A stretch of 64,000 nt of DNA from assembly GCF_008831285.2 (NCBI RefSeq), contig NC_045151.1:124001-188000 (forward strand). The letters run 5' to 3'. Below the pieces are notes generated by a model that had not been told where the DNA came from, did not search any database, and worked only from the letters and a program-made list of their open reading frames with translations. The number at the start of each line of letters is the position of its first letter. Position 1 is the first letter of the stretch. Shown here in pieces: positions 58,417-64,000 of the stretch. Origin of the DNA: Nymphaea colorata. Taxonomy: Eukaryota; Streptophyta; Magnoliopsida; Nymphaeales; Nymphaeaceae. A program made the translations under genes and the position numbers.

Positions 58417-60779
58417 TGATGCATTTCATTTTGATTTAAACATCTCTTCATTCTATATGTGGTGTGGTGTTTGAGAAAATGGTAAAGACTTGATATTTGA
58501 AGATTTTGAGAAAGTTTTGAAGAATCATTTGAGAGTGTAAAACATTTTGATTTGGAAAATCTTAGATTGAGAAATCATTACAAATATTATTTGAAAACAT
58601 TTGAAGATCATCTTTTGGAAATCACTTCGGTGTTCTCTTAAGACTTTAAGTAGGTTTGTGGTTTTGCTCTAATTCGGCTGCTACCTCATTAGAGTTCTAT
58701 CTCATCTTGCTTAAGATCTTTTAGAAATGTGTTTGTGATCATTTGTTATATTAAGTAAATGTGGATGAATGAATGCATTGATTCTACATTATTCATTCCT
58801 ACCACAAAATTCATCTAAAGACATTCCTACCATCACATATATCTAAGATTTTTCTAATAAATATTTTTGAGGAAAAGAGAAAAGTTTTTGAAAATGAAAT
58901 GAGGTTGTACACCATCAACCATGATTTCAATATTGGGTCATTACTTTGAGGTTTGGTCTTAGTGAAGTCCATAAATAGAAAAGATCTTGAAAGAAAAATG
59001 TTCAAAAGAATACAAAAGATAATGACTTGATCACAAGAAAAATACAAAGGAGAGAGAGAGAAAGAGATCTTAAAAATCACTCAATCAAATATTTAAAAGA
59101 AAGAGAGATATGTATTCATATACGTATTTATATATACACGTATATATATACATATAGATACGTATATGAAGTCTTGTGAAAATGAGGTTTAAATCAAATA
59201 GAGAAGAGAATATCACTTTAGAGAGAGAGAGTGAGTTATTTGAAAATGGAATACACGTATACATATTCATATATACGTATACGAGACTTTGTAAAAGTAT
59301 GTTAAATCATAAAGAGAGAATGATAAAGAAAGATATTCATGTGCATGTTTACGTATATAACATGTATATACACATATGTGTTCATGAATATTAAAATCAA
59401 GAAATGACTTAAAAATATCTGACTTCAATTTTGATGTAAGCCAAAGGGGAACTTGGGTTCATGCAAGAACTTAAGTTAAGTCTCCAAGGCCACATTAAAG
59501 AGGGTATTTAGCTTTGATAATCTTTTGAAAAACATGCTTCCAAATATGAACATAAAATCATATTATTTATTTCAAGAAAATACATTTCTTCAACCATTGG
59601 GTATATAAGAAAATCAATTACTTATGAAATGGAAAATAACAAAGCACTCATTGGGGTTTTTAATCAGGTGATTGAGAAATAAACTAAGCATAAAAATGAC
59701 ATGAATATTCACTTTAACATGTACAAGTTCGTGAAGGGATTTTCCGGGTTGGACAAGTCCTAACCTCAAAAATCAACACAAGAATGAAGAAATCTCAACC
59801 CCAAGCATTTATTCTCACTGTGGATTTGCTCATCAATTAAGGAAAAATTATAACATCATGCATAAACATCATCTCAAGCATATATGATGAGCAAGACAAT
59901 GTAACAAGCATGTTTTTGGAGATAAATGAAGAAATAGAATTTAGTTCGCCTTGCTCATACTCTCGGTGCACTCAAGAGTAGCTCTTTATTCCAAATAGGA
60001 AATCTTTAGAGTTTTCTTACATGGCCATGGGGAGGTAGCAAGAGGAAATGAAAATATATGAAAATAAAAGGAAAATTACATACCTCGAATATGATAGATT
60101 TAGAAATGAGTCATCCCTCTTGAATGATCTGGCAGTCCCCTTGGATGAAGCTCCAAGATGATGAAAATATCCCTCTAAGAGGTCTTCTTGTGCTCAATTG
60201 AAGAGTTTGAACTTGGAGAGGCTTGCTCCCATGGTTGGAGAATGAGAAGAAGGAGAAGATAAGAAGAGAAAAATGAAAAGAGAGGCAAATCTTCAAGTGA
60301 AGAAGCATTAGAAATCTCCCAAGGGTTACCGATGCCCAAGAGGAAGGATTGTGGGGGTATTTATAGAGATTTTTTTAGCCAAAATTTGAAATTCAAAATT
60401 TAAATTCATGAGCGAAGAGCTTTGGAGCCAAAATTCAAAATTTGAATTTAAGATTGAATTTAAGAGAAAAGAGCTTTGGAGCTAAAATTCAAAATTCAGA
60501 ATTCGGGAGGGAAGACTGTGGGGGTGTTTATAGAATGTTTTGGAATTCTCAATTTGGATCTAAACTTAGATTTTGAATCTAATTTGGATCTGATAATTAG
60601 ATTTTGGATTTGAATATTGCGTATAAGGTAGGGTTTTGAATTTGAATTTTGTGTTTTGGTTTGGACAACGGTTAAGAAAATTCATTTTGGATCAAATAAT
60701 CTCAAATTTGTTTTGAGTTTAAAATTTAAATCCAAATAACAAAATAATAGCCTTTTTCAAAAAATTTAGGGTGATAACA
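58417..60779. repeat. LTR-like repeat, copy 2 (2.4 kb)
   Basis: Collinear with 17,226-19,835. It starts TGATGCATTTCATTTT and ends GGGTGATAACA. Flanks (ATCAT left, GATGT right) show no target duplication. Confidence 0.5.
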
Positions 60780-60917
60780 GATGTCTGTCATTGTTACTAA
60801 GCCAGCATTTGTCATTCTTAAGGGCATAAATAAACACCCCAAATTTTGAGTGATGAAGATTTTGGTTAGAAAGATTAAGATGTTGGAACTGCATTTCAGG
60901 TTTTAACCTCTTATCTA

Positions 60918-61146
60918 CACAGGTTGTTTGAGCTTACATTGCAGTTTAATTCCTTGCCTACGTGGGTTTGCCGATATTGAATTCAGGTTTAACCACCCTC
61001 AATGGATTGCCTTGACTTGCATCGCAAGTTTAACCCCTTACTTGTGTGGGTTGCTTTGGCTTACGTTGCAGGTTGAACTCATTGCCTACATGGGTTGCTC
61101 TTTTTTTCATAATTTCAGTTTTTACTCCTTTCTTAAATGGGTTGCT
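60918..61146. repeat. ~44-bp degenerate minisatellite
   Basis: About five units share GGGTTGC, a GCTTACATTGCAGGTT-like core and CCTTGCCTACGTG. Spacing is 40-47 bp. Confidence 0.65.
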
Positions 61147-62411
61147 CCATAACAAGTGGCAATGTCGGCAAAGAACCCTCATCACCTCGAATACTTTTGT
61201 TGGAGCAATAAATGAGACCATATTGCTCCAACATTAGATGTGACAAGAAGACTTTTTATCACCTCGAGTGCCCTATTGTGAAGTTTTTGTTTTCACCAAA
61301 GGCTAGATTTTGAGCTTGTTTAGTAAAATTCCTCAAACTAGCCCTTGGGTTGAGCTTGCTTTGAAAAAGCTTTTGGCCAAACGGCCAAGTTGTGCTTGCT
61401 TCATAAGATTCCCTTCCTCGCGACCAGGTTCAGATAACTTTAGAAATCTCCTAACCTAGCTGCCGAATTGTGCTTGATCAAATCTTTAGCTTAGTAGCTC
61501 AATCAATTTGATTGAGATATGATCCCCTTTTTATGGACAATGATGATTGTGAAAGAAAAGGATGTGCTGCAAAAGCAATTTAGAAATAACTCGAAGTATT
61601 CATAATAAAAAAAATGCCCCAATATTAGCAATTGCCATGATTGATAATAGATATGATCTGATTCAAAACAGAATGTACGAATGTACGAATGTACTAGGTA
61701 GAATGTAGAAGGTTGATACTTAGATTGAAGCAAAAATAATGGAAAATGCTCCAACGAAAAAAAAGGTATGGACAAAATTATATAAAAAAAATCCGCTAAA
61801 AGGAAAATGAGGGTGCAAGGTAATATCATTTATATGAGGTTTGGTATGAAAGAATTTTTGTTTTGTCTTTAATGAGAAGAAATTGAGACAAAGCTTGTAC
61901 AAAAAAAATTTGTTATAAGAATATGATCGGTAGATGGTGATTCTCATAGCAAGATATTAAGCTAATAATGTAGTAAAACTGAGAGTCTTAGTTTTTAAAT
62001 GATTAAATCTTAAGTAGAGTATAAATATATGAGATTTGATTTAGAAAGATATAGACTTAACATGGGCGAATGAATAAGTCAAAATTAAATGTTTGACAAT
62101 TGATAATATATCGGAGCAAAGCAAAGATTGGTAAAAAATGATAACCCAAAAAAAAATCATGAAAGTAATAAAATAGGAAGAAAAAGATACTATGGGTGTT
62201 GAGGCCAAAAAAAATTATGCATGACCTGAGTCAAGCAAAGTTGGTAATTGAGATAATAGATGGCTATCATGTTCAAGAATATAAGGTCAGGCAAATAAAT
62301 GAGGGATTGACAATATATAATAAAATTTAAATTTCAAAGCAGCTCTAAAAAAATGGACTTGCCAAGGGATAATTGATGACACAATGAAATTAAAGAAGTA
62401 GTAAACTGTGA
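61147..62411. other. No gene recognised
   Basis: This is AT-rich sequence with unmatched short open frames. A weak relative of the 57.8-kb direct repeat lies at 62,180-62,345. Confidence 0.4.
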
Positions 62412-62800
62412 AGAAATGTGCGCTATGAGTATTGAAGCTAGAAAATTATTGGGCTGAATATAAATGTGGGAAAAAGAATGCATGACTTGAGTCAATCAAA
62501 GTTGATATTTGAGCCAATAACTGGCTATCATATTTAAGAATATGAGGTTGAACCAATGAATAAATAGGGGATTGACAAAGTATGATAAAATGTAGATCTT
62601 AAAGTAATTCTGAAAAACGGATTGCTGAATGACAGTATTTGAAAAATCAATGTCATTTAAGTAGTAGGGTTAAAGCATGAGCTTATGGCATAGTCGAGTT
62701 GAAGACTATCTAGAGATGATCAAAGGAGACATCGATTTAAATGAGGAAGATGGAGTGTAAAAATATTAAATTGACCAAAGATTGTATGAAAACATGCATG
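62412..62800. repeat. Direct repeat, copy 2 (partner 57,810-58,170)
   Basis: See 57,810-58,170. This copy carries an extra AGTCAATCAAAGTTGATATT-like piece, so it is slightly longer. Confidence 0.85.
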
Positions 62801-63130
62801 CTATGTCACACAGACACGGCTAAATAGGTCGTGTACCCGTGTCGACTCGCCAACATGGCGATTCTGACACGGGACTCAGCTGGACACCGCTAGGATCGGT
62901 TTTGGGTCATATCTGATCCAAACCCGTTACACGGACCCGACTTTTTAACATTACGCCAAAGTCGAAACCCTCGTCCCTCGCCCTTGACTTCTCTCTTCAC
63001 TTCACTAGCGTGCTGTAGCAGAAGACTTCGGTGACAGCGTCCGGCGATCCACGGCAATGTCCGGTGGTGTTCGGCAGCAGCCGGCGATGGAGAGGTAAGT
63101 GGTTTTTATTTGCCGATTTAGAAGTTTTTT
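62801..63130. mobile_element. Possible DNA-transposon terminus
   Basis: The segment begins CTATGTCACACAGACACGG, much like the CTATGTCACC terminus of the transposon in the giant inverted repeat, and continues with CCGTGTCGAC and CACGGGACTC words typical of plant DNA-transposon subterminal regions. The other end was not found and may be outside the window. Confidence 0.4.
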
Positions 63131-63135
63131 CTAAG

Positions 63136-64000
63136 CCTGGGCACCGGGTCGGGCCACTGCCTCGTACCCGGCCCGACTCGGGCCCTGTCCTGGGCCTTGA
63201 AAAAATGAATTTTGGGCTTACTTATTTGGGCCTAGCCTGGCCGGGTAATTAACGGGCCGGGCTCAAGCCCACGACTGCAATTGTCGAGGCCCCGAAAAGC
63301 CCGACAATTTTTTTTTCAAAAATAAACTTTTATTGGTCTTAAGGGTTTTTTTCGCTCTTTTTTTCGATGTTCTTCTGAAGTCGACGTTGCAGGGAGCGCG
63401 GGCAGAGAGCGGTAGTGCCGGCGAGGAACTCGTCGTCGTGCATAATCTAAGAAATCGGTAGAGACCCTTCACGGCAGCAAAGTCGCTTCTCTGCTGCTGT
63501 GAAGGAGTCTGCTGCCATGAAGGGTCTCCGTTAGGCCACCTTGAAGGGTCTCTACTGTTCTTAGAAAGCAGAGTTGCAGTCCCGGAGGAGGGGGCGCTGG
63601 GCGAGGAGCTCATTGTCGAGGAAGGGCCCGCCCAATTTCATGGTGCTTGCGATGAGGCGCTTGGAGGAGGAGTCTTCTTCATCCGACTTTCTCCTCCTTC
63701 ACGGCAGCAGGAAAAGGGGGTTGAGGGAAAACCTTTCACGGCAACAGCAAATGGGGGCTGAGGGAAAACCTTCCACGGCAACAGCAAATGGGGGCTGAGG
63801 GAAACCCTTCACGACGGCAAGAAAAAGTTAGGAAAAGGTTGAGACTTGAGAGCGACCCTTCACGGCAGTAGCAATCGGGCTGGGCCGGGCCGAGCACTAG
63901 GCATAATCTCAAGCCCGAGGAGCGATACTTCATTGGCCCTACCCGGCCCGATTAGAAACGAGCCGGGTTTTAGGCTAGCCCGATAAACTTAATAGGCTTA
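63136..64000. mobile_element. GC-rich hAT-like element, incomplete
   Basis: The left part reads GGGCACCGGGTCGGGCC ... GGGCCGGGCTCAAGCCC, and the right part near the window end has GGCTGGGCCGGGCCGAGC and CCCGGCCCGATTAG. GGGCC-rich subterminal regions framing a non-coding middle suggest a non-autonomous hAT-type element, but the termini and target duplication are not visible here. Confidence 0.4.
63716..63812. repeat. 36-bp tandem repeat
   Basis: About three units of the form GGGGCTGAGGGAAAACCTTC plus CACGGCAACAGCAAAT occur here. The word CCTTCACGGCAGCA also occurs at several further sites between 63,455 and 63,870. Confidence 0.85.

Noticed and set aside
17226-60779. One giant 43-kb LTR element bounded by the two LTR-like repeats
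   Set aside because: There is no gypsy coding region, primer site or purine tract in the right places, and the flanks show no target duplication. Two separate copies are simpler.

Overview
The window looks like a repeat-rich stretch of a flowering-plant nuclear chromosome. The evidence is Ty1/copia retrotransposons with plant-type initiator-tRNA-Met primer sites, spliced gene fragments whose closest remembered relatives are plant proteins (choline kinase, DNA polymerase alpha subunit B, a BAHD acyltransferase), AT-rich DNA with (TA)n and (CT)n microsatellites, and low gene density. The species cannot be told from the sequence. No rRNA, tRNA, CRISPR or bacterial-type operon was seen. Few genes look functional; nearly everything is transposon, tandem repeat, inverted repeat or gene fragment.

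Layout. 0.9-7.1 kb: a POLA2-like gene fragment (+) is split by a complete Ale-like copia element (970-5863, minus strand, 369-bp LTRs, perfect 5-bp target duplication TCAAT) and is followed by a reverse-strand choline-kinase exon fragment. 7.5-8.1 kb: AT-rich minisatellites. 9.1-13.5 kb: a Tork/TNT1-like copia element (minus) with a truncated 5' LTR. 15.4-16.45 kb: a decayed copia pol fragment (+). 17.2-19.8 kb and 58.4-60.8 kb: two same-orientation copies of a 2.4-2.6 kb LTR-like repeat. 23.2-23.97 kb: a degenerate ~285-bp tandem repeat with relatives at 46 kb (inverted) and 52 kb.

24.5-45.6 kb is the most unusual part. A satellite with a ~546-bp two-monomer period (24.5-28.6 kb) carries an almost perfect 0.78-kb palindrome (24,747-25,524) whose arms contain what looks like a 5' UTR and transit-peptide start. 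A giant inverted repeat follows: left arm 28,517-32,575, right arm 34,928-43,997. Its right arm holds about 5 kb that the left arm lacks, and its 2.35-kb spacer carries an N-terminally truncated BAHD acyltransferase. At exactly the outer end of the right arm a second inverted repeat starts (43,998-45,574). Both arms of the giant repeat carry the same copia 3' end and the same non-autonomous DNA transposon with the same target duplication, so the inverted duplication came after those insertions.

45.6-64 kb: an exon-like open frame (46.9-47.2 kb), a ~1.15-kb tandem repeat in four copies (47.5-51.7 kb) with an inverted outlier at 57.4-57.8 kb, a 493-bp tandem duplication (54.5-55.4 kb), and a two-exon, 3'-truncated choline-kinase gene (55,648-56,579, minus). 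The window closes with DNA-transposon-like GC-rich sequence (62.8-64.0 kb). The genes do not form a pathway. The coherent theme is gene-fragment capture and inverted duplication, a configuration known to feed small-RNA production in plants; that role is inferred here, not shown.
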